Position numbers and translations under genes: made by a program
Shown: positions 21,881-33,590 of the stretch, piece after piece
Layout of the letters: each line of letters opens with the position of its first letter
Numbering within the stretch: position 1 is the stretch's first letter
NCBI RefSeq assembly: GCF_030272615.1
Contig: NC_081407.1
Span: 143,098,897-143,162,896 of the forward strand
Reading direction: 5' to 3'
Length of the DNA: 64,000 nucleotides
Source: Cryptomeria japonica
Taxonomy: Eukaryota; Streptophyta; Pinopsida; Cupressales; Cupressaceae
Notes under the pieces: model-generated
Database searches by the model: none
The model's input: the letters and a program-made list of their open reading frames with translations, nothing else
Told to the model about the DNA's origin: nothing

Positions 21881-22969
21881 TTATGTCATAGCATTTACCC
21901 AATCTTCACTATTAAATGCTTCTTTTACTATTCTTGGTTCAAACTTAGAAATCAGACATGTGTTCTGTCTTAGTTTGTTTCTTGTCATCACTGGATCATC
22001 CTTATCTCCTATAATTTGACTTGATGCATGATGTCTTCTGACATATTTGGCTAATATAGGCTCGGTAGGTTCTATATGATCTTCTTCATCACTCGGTAAC
22101 TGGACATTATCTTCATTTTCTTTAGCAGCTTTCTCGGTAGGACTTCTCGGTTGAACATAAACAATTTCTTCATAATCTTCTGGTTCTTTGGAATTTCCTT
22201 TATCATTTCTTTCTACAAATTCATCAATTTTAACATTTGCACTTTCCACTATTTTGTTAGATGATTTGATCAGACATTGAAATGCTTTACTTCTAGAAGA
22301 ATAACCAAGAAATGTTCCTTCTTCACTTTTCTGATCAAATTTTCCATTTCTATCTTCTTTGTGAACATAGCATCTACTTCCAAAGATTTTAAAGTGACTT
22401 ACATTGGGTTTCTTGTCATACCAAATCTCATAAGGTGTCTTCATAGTTCCTTTCTTCAGTTGAACTCGGTTCAGGGTGTAAACTGCAATGCTGATTGCTT
22501 CTCTCCAAAATGTTTGAGGTAACCTCTTTTCTATCATCAGGGTTCTTGCATAATCCACAATTGATCTGTTTCTTCTCTCGGCTATCTCATTTTGCTAAGG
22601 TGTTCTCGATACAGATACTTGCCTCTCTATACCATGATCATTGCAGAATAAGTTAAATTCATCAGAAGTGAATTCTCCTCCTCTATCAGACCTAAGACAT
22701 TTCAGTTGTCTTCCTGTTTCATTTTCAACTCTTGCCTTGTACCATTTAAACATTTGAAAAGCTTCTGATTTTTCTTTTAAAAACATAACTAACATCATCC
22801 TTGAGTAATCATCCACAAATAATATGAAATACTTATCACCATAATAACATTGAACTTTCATAAGACCACAAAGATCATTGTGTACTAGATCTAAAATTCC
22901 TTTAGAAGTGTAGTACTCACTTGTAAATCTTGATCTTTTCATCTTACCCATCTGGCATCCTCGACACAT
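21881..22969 (-). pseudogene. Copia E integrase
   Basis: It opens with the end of the zinc-binding domain (CRGCQMGK) and DLVHNDLCG, where the first catalytic Asp context is HNDLCG rather than HTDLCG. Then come FVDDYSRM, CLRSDRGGEF and the C-terminal GTFLGYSSRSKAFQC and KNPxxx-like linker. One TAG near 22597 interrupts it, where a Gln is expected in the PQQN-type motif. A long acidic linker (about 22150-22080) leads toward RT. Confidence 0.88.
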
Positions 22970-23702
22970 AGCATTCTCAGGTTTTTCAAGACTCGGTAGA
23001 CCTCTTACTTGGTGCTTATTATTTTGATCAAATTATCAAAATTTACATGACAAAACCTTTTATGCCATAACCAGGTATCATCTATCTTTTCATAAAGACA
23101 CTTGTTCCGAGTTGAGTCAAGATGAAATGTATTACCTTTTGTTTGTGTCCCAGTAGCAGCTAGCTTTCCATGCTTGTCATGAACTTTGACAATTCCTTTC
23201 TGAAATTCTATTCGGTATCCTGTATTGTTTAGCTATGCTACACTCAACAAATTGTATTTCAAACCTTCAACCGAGTATACGTTATCACATTTAGCATTGT
23301 CAAGAAGTGTTATAGATCCTTTATCTTTCACCGGACATGGTGCATCATTACCAAATCTTAAATAGCCTCCATCATAGTCTTCTAATTTAAAAAACTTGTG
23401 TTTATCACTTGTCATATGATGTGAGCATCCATTGTCTATGATCCAAGAGTCATTATTATTTATGTGAGATATTGGGGCTTTTTCTTCATACTTTTCTTCA
23501 TCAGATCCATCTTTAATAGCCACATAAACAAATTCCTTAGTATCAGTTTCATCAGATTTGTCATTGTTGGATTCCTCATCTGCTACTAGACATGTCTTTC
23601 TATCTCTCCTTCTGAAGTCTCGGTGTTCTCTGTATTGGTTGTCTTTATGCCTGTTATCTTGGTATTCATTCTTTTCACTAGATTCTTTGTCAAGGTAGTT
23701 AG
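22970..23702 (-). pseudogene. Copia E end of gag, protease and GAG-pre-integrase
   Basis: From the solo-LTR junction the frame reads YLDKESSEKNEYQD, then an Arg-rich segment, then the protease motif WIIDNGCSHHMT (near 23440-23405). The active-site triplet is D-N-G rather than D-S/T-G, so the protease would be inactive even without the other damage. GLKYNLLSVA (near 23240) and the GAG-pre-integrase region follow, with stops. Most of 23523-23233 is open. Confidence 0.82.
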
Positions 23703-25239
23703 TGATAGTTCTGATACTTAAAGATAAGCACAGATGCCTAGCTAATAAGATGAGAGGGGGGGGGTTGAATCATACAAACTTAATCTTTCATAAAAAACAT
23801 CAGATTCAACCTCGGTAACATATACTTTAGTAATATAACCAAAACTGCTAAACATGCAAACTCAAAAGCATATAAACATCATAACACTCATAACACCAGA
23901 TTTAACGTGGAAACCCAAATAGGGAAAAACCACTATGGGATTTTAGACCCACTAAGAAATATACTCTTCTAGAGTATGCTCGGTTAAAAGCAAATCCTGT
24001 TAAAGATTACAAACACATTGCTAGATGTGACCCGGTTAAGGGATTTCCCTTAGATCTATTAGGATCTTCACCTTGTTAGAAGTGACCTTGTTAAAGGATT
24101 TCAAACACTCAATCAAAATGTCACCTTGCTAGAGGGTTTTACAAATAAGACTATTAAGTCCACTCGGTTAAGAGATTTTCTTTTACTTCACTAAATAACA
24201 GTAATAAAAATCTATCTGCAACTTCACATGTAAAATGCTAAAGAAGATTCTTATTTGCTCAATACAATATAGACATAGAACTAATCTTGTCCATCTATTG
24301 GGCTCTATACTTTGTTTATTCAAAATAGGTCTCCAAGCTTCTGTGCTCGGTAATCACTATGTAGCATCCCTGTACATACACTTGCTCGTATACATTGTTT
24401 ATCAACAGTTTCCTATTTATAAACAATTCGCCAACCGCTTAATCTCCTTGATCACATTTCCCATGATCAATCATAGCCATCAGATCTTCAAACTTTGTTC
24501 AGGTTCAATGTATCCTTTGATCTGAAAATGTTTTACTCTACCTTGGAACTTGCATACATTTCTTGGAACTTGTGCTAGGGTATTGCGGTTCAATCTAAGT
24601 TGTAGATCTTCCTGCCAATTTTCCTTTGCCATAGATTCTTTAACAAACTTCATTCACGACATACCAATCATTTAATCATAGCTAGCTCATCAGCTTCCTT
24701 CATTAAATAATGCATGTAATCATTTAATGTATTCTATTACAGCTCAGTTACAACTCAGTGAATACTAAACTTCACTCGGTAGATATTCTGCCTTCATTAA
24801 CCAATAGCAATAACCTTAGGGTTTACCGACTAGGTTCCTTAGAGTTTACCGACTAGGTTCTTTGCTCGGTAATATAGTATAGTATTAACCTTTCAATCAA
24901 TAACATATGTAGGATATCAAAACAATCTAATAATCATGATCTCATCTTTGTCTAACTCGGTAATAGTTGCCCATTGAATAACTTATTTCTCCCCTTATTC
25001 ATCATATTCTTTCTGTGTCTTTTACCGACATCTTTATACTCATCAAATCATACTTCTCAAGATATGGCAACATCATACTGAATTAGAAAATCAATTTCTT
25101 GACTTCAATGACAAAATAATAATATTAAGATAGTAAACATCTTTAATCAGTTATATCCATAATCATCAACAACCTTCTCAATATCCTTATTGAAATGCCA
25201 ACAATCTCTCCTTGTCTGTTATAATGCCAAATGCCAACA
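23703..25239 (-). repeat. Solo LTR of the E family inside copia E gag
   Basis: It is flanked by the 5-bp TSD GTTAG (23698-23702 and 25240-25244). Sequence ends match the E LTRs (TGTTGGCATT...GAACTATCA on the minus strand). Removing it rejoins the gag frame within the zinc knuckle (CFNCDKIGHMASN then YLDKES). TATAAATA on the minus strand lies at 24414-24421. There is no internal region, so this is the product of LTR-LTR recombination of a second E-family element that had jumped into E. It has a tandem duplication of the CTTAGxGTTTACCGACTAGGTTC unit near 24812-24860. Confidence 0.93.
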
Positions 25240-25244
25240 GTTAG

Positions 25245-26127
25245 AAGCCATATGTCCTATTTTATCACAATTGAAACATTTTAAAGGTGGCTTCCCTTTA
25301 TACTTACCTTTTCCTCTTGATAACCTTCTAGCTAATAATGCTTCAAACTCTTCTTGCTTCTTGATTTCCTCATACAGTTTGTGCACTTTTTCCATGTTCT
25401 TGCGAAATCTTTCACTTGCTCCACTGTGATCCCCTTCAGAGTACTTACTCATTCTATCATTGTAATCATCAGATTCACCAATATGAAAAGAACTGAATGC
25501 GGGTTCTACTTTATTTACCGAAGACCCACTATTATCAAAATTACTTAACTCAAATGCATGTAGCTTACCAATAGTAGCATCCAAAGAAATTGGCATGTTA
25601 GGTACAGACCTCAATTCATTGATTGTAGAGACTTGAATAGCATAAGCTGGTAGAAGGGTTCTCAACAACTTACTTGTTATATCCTTTTCTTCAATAGTTC
25701 CACCTGCTCCTTTAATTTGATTGACAATCTCCTTTAGTCTTGTACTGTATTGGGTTATGTTCTCACCTTCATTCATTCTCATGGATTCAAGTTGTCCTCT
25801 TAGACTATCTACTTTACCTCTTTGAACATGTTCATCACCTCCATACACAGATATGAGCTTAGTCCATGTTGCTTTTGCATCATTACAGCCTTCTAGATCA
25901 TTAAACTCTGAGTCGGTCAATGCTGATGTTATTTCAATCATAGCTTAAATATGTTCTTGATTTGCCTTTATCTCTTCCAAGGTCATAGGGTTGGTCCTCG
26001 ATGCAATGTAATCATTCTCCAGATAATATGTTGCATATTCTCCAATTCCTGATAAATGCAGCTTCATCCTTTTCTGCCATGTGGAGAAACTTGACTTGTT
26101 CAGCTTCAGTGCATCCCTTTTATACAT
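25245..26127 (-). pseudogene. Copia E gag
   Basis: It starts MYKRDALKLNKSSFSTWQKR at 26127. A TAA at about 25947 is the only stop before a 240-codon open stretch (YGGDEHVQRGKVDSLRGQLE; ITQYSTRLKEIVNQIKGAGG; LLRTLLPAYAIQVS). The zinc knuckle CFNCDKIGHMASN comes next; without the solo LTR the fourth ligand position is Tyr, because the inserted LTR lies at the TSD overlapping it. Gag forms the virus-like particle and binds RNA. Confidence 0.87.
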
Positions 26128-26171
26128 CTTCGGATCTTTGCCTCAAGTACCTTTAAAATTTTCTTCCAGAG

Positions 26172-26191
26172 TCCAAAGCTATGATACCAAT
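26172..26191 (-). other. Primer binding site of copia E
   Basis: On the minus strand ATTGGTATCATAGCTTTGG follows the LTR end directly. It resembles the initiator Met tRNA complement TGGTATCAGAGC with one change. Confidence 0.75.
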
Positions 26192-27711
26192 TGATAGTTC
26201 TGATACTTAATGTAAAGTACAGATGCCAATAGCTAACAAGATTGGAGGGGGGGGGTGAATCATACAAACTTAAACTTCCATAAAATCAACAGATTCAACC
26301 TCAATAACTTATACTTCAGCAACATAACCAAAAACTGCTAAACATGTTAACTCAAAACACATAATCATCATAACACTCATAACACCAGATTTAACGTGGA
26401 AACCCAAATAGGGAAAAACCACTGTGGGATTTTGGACCCACTAAGAAATATACGCTTCTAGAGTATGCTCAATTAAAAGCAAATCATGTTAAAGATTACA
26501 AACACATTACTAGATGTGACCCGGTTAAGGGATTTCCCTCAGATCTATTAGGATCTTCACTTTGTTAGAAGTGACCTTATTAAAGGATTTCAAACACTCA
26601 TTCAGAATGTTACCTTGCTAGAGGGTTTACAAATAAGACTATTAAGTCCACTCGATTAAGAGATTTTTTGTCTCTTACAAAATAACAGTAATAAAAATCT
26701 ATTTGCAACTTCACATCTAAAATGCTAAAGAAGATTCTTATTTGCTCAAAACAATCTAGTCATAGGACTTATGTTGCCCCTCTACTAGGCTCTCTACTCT
26801 GTTATTCAAACAGGTCTTCAAGCTTCTGTGCTCGGTAATCACTATGTAGCATCCTTGTGCTTACACTTGCCCGCATACATTGTTTATTAACAATTCCTTA
26901 TTTATAAACAATTGCTAACCGCTAAATCTCCTTGATCACATTTCCCATGATCAATTTTAGCCATCAGATTTTCAAACTTGACCAGGTTCAATGTATCCTT
27001 CCGATCTGAAAATGTTTTACCTTACCTAGGGACTTGCATTCCCTTCTTGGAACTTGCACAAGGTTATTGCGGTTCAATCTGTGTTGTAGATCTTCCTACC
27101 GATTTTCCTTTGTCATAGATCCTTAACAAACTTCATGCACGGCATACCAATCAATTATACATCTCCAGCTAATCATTGTCCTTCATTAAATAATTCTTTT
27201 ATCCATCCAATGAGCACTGTCATAACTCGGTTGCAACTCGATAAATACTAAACTTTACTCAGTAGACATTCCGCCTTCATTAACCGATATCGATAACCTT
27301 AGGGTTTACCGACTAGGTTCTTTGCTCAATGACATAGTATAGTATTAACCTTACAATCAACAACATATGTAGGATATCAAAACAATATAAACATCATGAT
27401 CTCATCATTGTCTAACTTGGTAATAGTTGCCCATTGAATAACTTATTCCTCCTCTTATTCATCACATTCTTTCTATGTCTTTTACTGACATCTTAATTCT
27501 CTTCAAATCAATCTTCTCAAGATATGGCAACATCATACTGAATTAGATAATCAATTTCTTGACATCAATGACAAAATAATGTTATAAAGATAGTTATCAT
27601 CCTTCTTCAGTTATATCAATAATCTTCAACAACCTTCTCAATATCCTTATATAATATCAACAATCTCCTGATATTGAAATGCCAACAATCTTTCTTACTG
27701 TAATGCCAACA
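26192..27711 (-). repeat. 5' LTR of copia E
   Basis: Full-length 1520-bp LTR with TG...CA ends on the minus strand and a minus-strand TATAAATA near 26895-26905. Near the 3' end is a G-run (about 26247-26256 on +). Scattered substitutions against the 3' LTR are visible at a low percentage. Confidence 0.92.
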
Positions 27712-27716
27712 CAATT

Positions 27717-28805
27717 GATCTTTGAGTAACTCCTTTAGGCTCACATGACATCATGTTGGGCATGGATTGGCTTGATGCACATCAAGCGGAGATAGATTGG
27801 CATCATAATAGGATTGAGTGTTTGGATAACCTCGGTTCAGTAGTAAATATTTTAGGAGTTCAGAGACCAATTTACCTTTGTATGATTCTTGCCTTGTAGC
27901 TTAAGAGGTACATATGCATAAGAGGTACCAATTATTTGTTATCATGATTAGTGATAAGCTAGTGGAGCCTTCAGAGGATATGACAAATATTTCCTTAGAT
28001 GATCATCATATTCCCTGTGAGTTTGTAGATGTATTTCATTTAGAGTTACCAAGGTTATGCCTAAGAGAGAGGTTGATTTCTATATTGACTTGGTTCCTAG
28101 AGTGCAACCAGTTTTGAGTGCACTTTATAGGATGACTACACAAGAGCTCAGTGAGCTCAAGATTCAGTTGGAGGATCTTTTGGAGAAGGGGCACACATCT
28201 CCTTGGGTTAGACTTATTATAATTCTTAATAATGAAAAGTACCTTTCTATATGTATTGATTATCGACAATTGAAAAGATTAATGATTAAGAATCATTACC
28301 CACTCCTTATGATAGATAAAAAAAATGATCAAAATAAGGGAGCTAAAGTATTCTCTAAGATTGATCTTAAGTTAGGTTACCCTCAATTAAGTATTGTGGA
28401 AGTAAACATCCATAAGACAACATTTAGGACACACTACTATCATTATTAGTTTATAGAGGTACCCTTTGAGTTGACTAATTCCCCTATTGTGTCTATGAGC
28501 CTCATGAATAGGGTATTCTGGGTACCTTTTTAAATTGGTTTGTGTGATATTTTCTTATGACATTCTAGCATATGCACGGACTATAGAAAAGAATAAGGAG
28601 CATATATGATACATTCTATAGTGTTTGAGGAGGCATAAGCTTATGCCAACCTAGCTAAATATTCCTTCTAGTCAGAGATACAATATCTTAGGTACATAAT
28701 ATCTAGTGATGGTATCTCAGTAAATCCATCAAAGATTTAAGCTCTACTGGAGTGGCCAAAACACACTAATGTATTAGAGGTTAGGAGCTTTACGGGTCTG
28801 ATAGG
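27717..28805 (+). pseudogene. Gypsy F protease end and reverse transcriptase
   Basis: The frame resumes after copia E: VTPLGSHDIMLGMDWLDAHQ, the classical end of the plant Ty3/gypsy protease. The RT starts MPKREVDFYIDLVPRVQPV near 28057, then ICIDYRQLKRLMIKNHYPL, FSKIDLKLGYPQL (catalytic Asp retained) and TTFRTHYYHY with a stop at 28447-28449. The YVDD-type centre is degraded to FSYDILAYA near 28548-28575. The trailing EWPKHTNVLEVRSFTGLIG (near 28749-28803) is the RT-RNase H connection. The gene is cut at 28805 by LTR element G. Confidence 0.85.
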
Positions 28806-30675
28806 TGTAATGCCCATACCCTAGTTAGACTTGTAAAACCCGTTTGACCATGATTGACTTCCTATGTGGCATTCTTGAAAGGTAGGTTAACCATGGTGAA
28901 ATGTGTAGTTTAGATAATATAAATAACTGTGCATACTTATTATTGTGCTTTTGCATCGATTTTCGTGTAAATGTAATTGTTTCCTAACCCTTGAGATAAA
29001 TCTTGAGCTAACGCCTTCATTGGATATGTATATGTATATGCATGCTTGTATGAATTCATGGGTGCAGGAGATTGCAGGTACAACACCGCTTAGGGCAAGG
29101 TTCACCTCCTTTGGAATTTGCAAGGTTGAGTATGCTCCTTCATCTTTTGAATTCGGATTTAGTGGTCATATAACTCTCGTCTTGCCTTAGCCATGGTTAG
29201 GTGAGCATCGTGTGTGGATTCGTGGGGCTTGCTTTTCATTGGGATGTGTGTCAAGAGATTTGGAGGACTTCCTCGATTTGCATGCCTTGCGCAAGGTAAG
29301 TGAGGTTTGTTATCCTAAGTATTAAATTCAAAATTAATGAGTAGGCATACACAATAGTGATATAGGAATTTAAATAGGTAGCTTCTTTTATATGATTAAT
29401 CATTAATTTAAGAGATTGCTTTAAATTGTTATTGTAGCAAGCTTAAGGTATTTAACTGGGGTTAGTGTGCTCATTTACGCATTTGTAACATTTATGCATT
29501 TGTAGTTGAGAAATTAGAATAAATAAGACTCTTGCATTAGATTAGTCATTTATTTAAAAATGTCGCTTTACTATGTTATAGCAAGTCAATTTAATAGTTA
29601 AATTCGATAATAATGAATTTAATGAGTTATGCGTTTTGGAAAGGAAAATTTTTTAAGTCATTTGGGAGATAGAAATAAATTACTCATTTCCGCATTTTGG
29701 AAGAAAAGGGGGTAAATTATTATTATTTAAACGGAATTATTTCCTTTTTACTTGTAAAGTCGATATAGTATAAAAGTTGATTTTTAGAAAATTAAATTAA
29801 TCAAACGCCTTACCCGGTCAATAGTTCCGAAATATAAAAGTAGGCCTAAAATTAATATTGAGGAATTAAAAATTTAAAACTCAAAAAAAATAAATAGAAA
29901 GCATTTTAATTTTAATAAGGAAAACAAATAAGATGTAATAGAGAATGGTAATGAATGACTTCCATTTGGATTTTCATTTGTGTTATTTTAAAAAAAAATA
30001 AATGCCTAATTTCGAAATTGAAAATTAGGGTAAAATTAGGGTTTCACTTTTAACCTAGTTTTGGAAAACATTTTGGGGGTTCTTGGCTTTTTGGTCATTT
30101 TTTTGGGAAAAACATGGTTTTTGGGGGGAAAAGAAGGGAGATCTCTTGCTTGGAGTTGCAGGTGGAGCTCTCCTTCAAATTCATGCCAAGGAATGCTAAT
30201 GGAGGTAGGACTCATGTTACCTATTATTTCATTTGAAACCAAAAGAAATGGTCATGCCCACGAATGTCATTTAGTTTTAGATTCAGTTTTGGAAGCTTGT
30301 GTTCTTGGATTCAAGTTTTGACATGGCTACTTGGACATTTAGAAGGGAGAAAATCTTCCCCAATCTTTGCTTATACATTCTGGAAATATATAAAAAAAAT
30401 ATATATAGAAAAACAAGAAATGGCTGTGACTGTGTGTGTGTTTTCATCAGTATTCATTTTCAAAAAAAAACGTTTTAGTTTCAACTGTGGTTTCAAAAAA
30501 ATTTATTAAAAAGGAAACACAAAAAGAAAAGAAGAATATAAAAAAAAAAAAAAGAGAACAAAAAAAAGGGGGGAATGAGCCATTTTCGGGCTAGGGTTTG
30601 GCGGGCGGAGGAGCCGAAGCTCGGCTCCCGCCGCCGCCGCCCCCTTCCCCATTTTCTCTCCCTTCCCCGTGCTAC

Positions 30676-30822
30676 GTGGCTCGCAGGAGTTCCCTACGAC
30701 CACAGAGGGCCGCAGGGAGTCCCTGCGTCCACCGTGGGCCGCAGGGTAAGACCTGCAACCACGGTGTCCGCAGGGAATACCCTGCGTCCACAGTGGCTCG
30801 CAGGGAAACCCTGCGGCTACCG
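30676..30822. repeat. Tandem array of five 29-30-bp hairpin units in the left G LTR
   Basis: Units start at about 30676, 30705, 30734, 30764 and 30793. Each contains a dyad of the type CGCAGGG-N3/4-CCCTGCG followed by a CCACNGTGG-like junction. Units 2, 4 and 5 have near-perfect stems; units 1 and 3 are degenerate. The same array is at 39184-39330 in the other LTR. Confidence 0.88.
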
Positions 30823-31025
30823 TAGGTAGTGCCCCTGTTTCGTATTTGACATTTTAAGCGTTTTTTTTTTGTATTATTTTATGTTAGTTGTTTAAAAATT
30901 GTTTTAGTATTAAAAAAAAATAATAAAATGCAAAGAAATTTGCTTAGTAATATTTGTGTTATTAAAAAAAAAAGAGAGTTGGGAATTATATTTTAATGAA
31001 TAATGTTTATATACTTATATATATG

Positions 31026-31033
<8 letters not shown>

Positions 31034-31087
<54 letters not shown>
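31034..31087. repeat. (TG)n microsatellite in left G LTR, 27 units
   Basis: Uninterrupted dinucleotide run, preceded by ATATATGTATATATA. The right LTR has about 56 units at the same place. Confidence 0.97.
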
Positions 31088-31091
<4 letters not shown>

Positions 31092-33573
31092 ACGAAGCTT
31101 GCGTATAATATGCAAAAATAAAGACAAAAATCAGGTTGATAAGTGAATTTAAGATTAATATAAGGAAATTAAACCCAGTTCCTTTATATTATTTATATCT
31201 AAATTCAATCTCTTTTATGTTATTTAATCTCTGATTGCTAGATAATTTATTTGGGTTTTAGAGATACAACATTTAGTAAATCCATACTATAATACAAGTT
31301 ATTAAATTCATGTTGTATATCATACTCGAGTTAATACTTATTATTGACATGGAATGAATAGTGATGGTGGTTTAATACGAGTTTTAAACAAAAGTTAATT
31401 TAGCTAGTATACCGAAGTATCGACATTATTAGTCAGAGCGATCTGATAAAACGAATACCTCTACCGGTTAATGCCTATGCTGAATTAAACTTCTATTATT
31501 GAATTTGGTTATGTAATGGTAAGATTTGACATGACAGTGTTTGGTTGCAAGTTGGTCAAGCCCCTAGTTAAGGTACCGTCAAACAATAGAATTTAGGTTT
31601 GTTTGTCTTCTTTTGTTATGATTCAATCTGACCCGCTTTTAAAAGGGATCACTATGTAATAATCAATCGAGGTAGATGTTGAATAGTGTATGTGTTCGCC
31701 TAAAGGGCAGAGTTGTACAGACATGTAAATATGTAACCTTAACTATATATAATACCAAAGGGGTCTTGCAGTTGAGCAAACCCGGAGATGTAGCCCATCA
31801 GGGGTGAACTCCGAGATCATATCTGTGTTATGCGATGTTTATGGCGTACTTTGTTTTATGTATTACATTATCATGAATGGTTGTATTCTTGCATAAGTGT
31901 ATGGTGACAAATTAATGTATTCAAATATAAGTGCATAGCATTATTCATCTAGATAAATGTAGTTATTTGAGTTCATAAAACATTGCAAATTATGATTATG
32001 GCAAGGTATTTTAAAACATTGTAATTAAAGTTGTGGAAAGAAGTATTTTGATAAGGTTAATTAAACGTAATAATAGTGGAAAGAATCTTGCTAGGTTACA
32101 TCAATGAATTAACTTGTTATTAAGCATGTAAATTGATCAAACGAGAAATGGGAGACAAAGTTGAATTAATGTTATAAATTTTAAGTGAAATTTAAAGGAT
32201 GAACCACATATAGATACTTACCTTTTTACCTTAGTAAATGAATCACGCCATGTTAATTATGTTCATTACATTGGACGAATTTGTTAAGTTATTTCACGCT
32301 TAAATCATAACCAATAATCCTCACCAGAGTAATTCGATAATCGTGTGGACTCAACTAGGTATTCATGTTGTATATTGGTTGAATATACTTAGTAATTTAT
32401 GTTGTAATTATAATCAATGATCCTCACCAGAATTAATTTTAAAATTAGGTTATCTCAACTAGTAGTGCATATTTATAACCCCAATAAATGAATTTCTTCA
32501 TGATTGCTAAAAATGAACTGAATAGGGAAGGATTCAATTAGATGTTGATACATTAAATCTTAGTAAAAGTATCTCCCTCCTATTAACTTTGTTTATAAAA
32601 AAGGAGATGTGCAATAAGACAATTGTATTTTAATCTTAATAGAAGGACGTCACTATGATCTTAATATTCGAATCTCGAAATGATGAATATCATCTTGCTA
32701 ACCATATCTTAAAGTTAAAGGATGAACTCATGTGGCCCTAATACATTTTCAACGTAACGATTTTAGCCATCTAGTAGTATTATTAAAACTTCAAATGAAT
32801 TCTATGGCTACTCACATTATACCTTTTATAAAAGAACTTCAACTCATCAGTTGGCTATGCATGAAAACAAATGAAGAGACCTCACTCTACTAACGGAAGT
32901 TTAATCCCTAAGAAACGGATTTTTCTTATTAACCATACTGTTTAATATTTTAAAAGAGATATCAAATGTGGGTGTATATTTTGAAATCTAATGTAGGAAT
33001 CCTCATTTTATTAGTCGCAGTTCAACCCTAAATGAATGAGTCTCATCAGGCACATCTTTAACATAAAATCATATGATGTCTAGTGTGGATGGGTACCTTA
33101 AACCCAATGAATGAACTTCATTTTATTAGATGCTTGGAGCCTATTTGGGGGCCTCTAAATGAAATTATGATTTTAAGTGCATTGAATAAATAACCTATCC
33201 AAGGCCTCCTAACCACCAAAGTAAATGAACGCTTCCTAAAATTCTAAGATGTCATATCCTTGAACACATATATAAGCAAGACCTATGCAATATCTCGTAA
33301 TTAAGATATCCAGTTTAATGAATCTAATGACGCAAGTTGAGTTAGGTGTAAGGTTATGTAATCGCGTTGGGAAACCTCTTAGAATCTTTTAGCCTTCCGC
33401 TGTGTTATCTAGTTAGAGGTAACATTGAGATAACTTCAATCTATCTTAATGCTGTAACTTATAATTAACTACTCTTAGTTTTATTTTTATTTTTAAAAAA
33501 AAAAAAAAAAATTTACACTCTAATTGAGTGTTTTTAACTTAAACCCTTAGGGGTTTCCTGGCGGGGCATTACA

Positions 33574-33590
33574 CTTGGTATCAGAGCCCA
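33574..33590 (+). other. Primer binding site of element G
   Basis: TTGGTATCAGAGCCC begins 1 bp after the LTR. It is a match to the complement of the initiator Met tRNA 3' end for about 13 bases. Confidence 0.9.

Larger units (their letters stand above)
18535..27711 (-). mobile_element. Ty1/copia retrotransposon E, both LTRs, nested in gypsy F
   Basis: The 5-bp TSD CAATT is at 18530-18534 and 27712-27716. The 3' LTR is on the left (18535-19931) and the 5' LTR on the right (26192-27711), since coding is on the minus strand. Primer binding site, gag, protease, integrase, RT and RNase H are in copia order. A solo LTR of the same family lies within gag (23703-25239). The coding region is the best preserved in the window, with only a few stops. 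Confidence 0.93.
28806..33573 (+). repeat. Left (5') LTR of element G
   Basis: 4768 bp. It contains a GC-rich island (30575-30830) with a tandem hairpin array, a (TG)27 microsatellite (31034-31087), long A-runs and an AT-rich second half. Apparent ORFs inside the GC-rich island occur in overlapping frames and are not credible genes. Confidence 0.92.

Noticed and set aside
18540-27711. Three separate copia elements from three similar LTRs
   Set aside because: TSDs show one element (CAATT) plus one solo LTR (GTTAG); no third internal domain exists.
28887-29190. Pair of ORFs at the start of each G LTR (repeated at 37396-37699)
   Set aside because: Opposite-strand ORFs on the same bases, identical in both LTRs only because the LTRs are recent copies; no protein-family signal.
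30575-30829. Proline/arginine-rich ORFs of 75-84 codons in the G LTRs
   Set aside because: Open in overlapping frames because of GC-rich tandem repeats; they do not continue outside the hairpin array.
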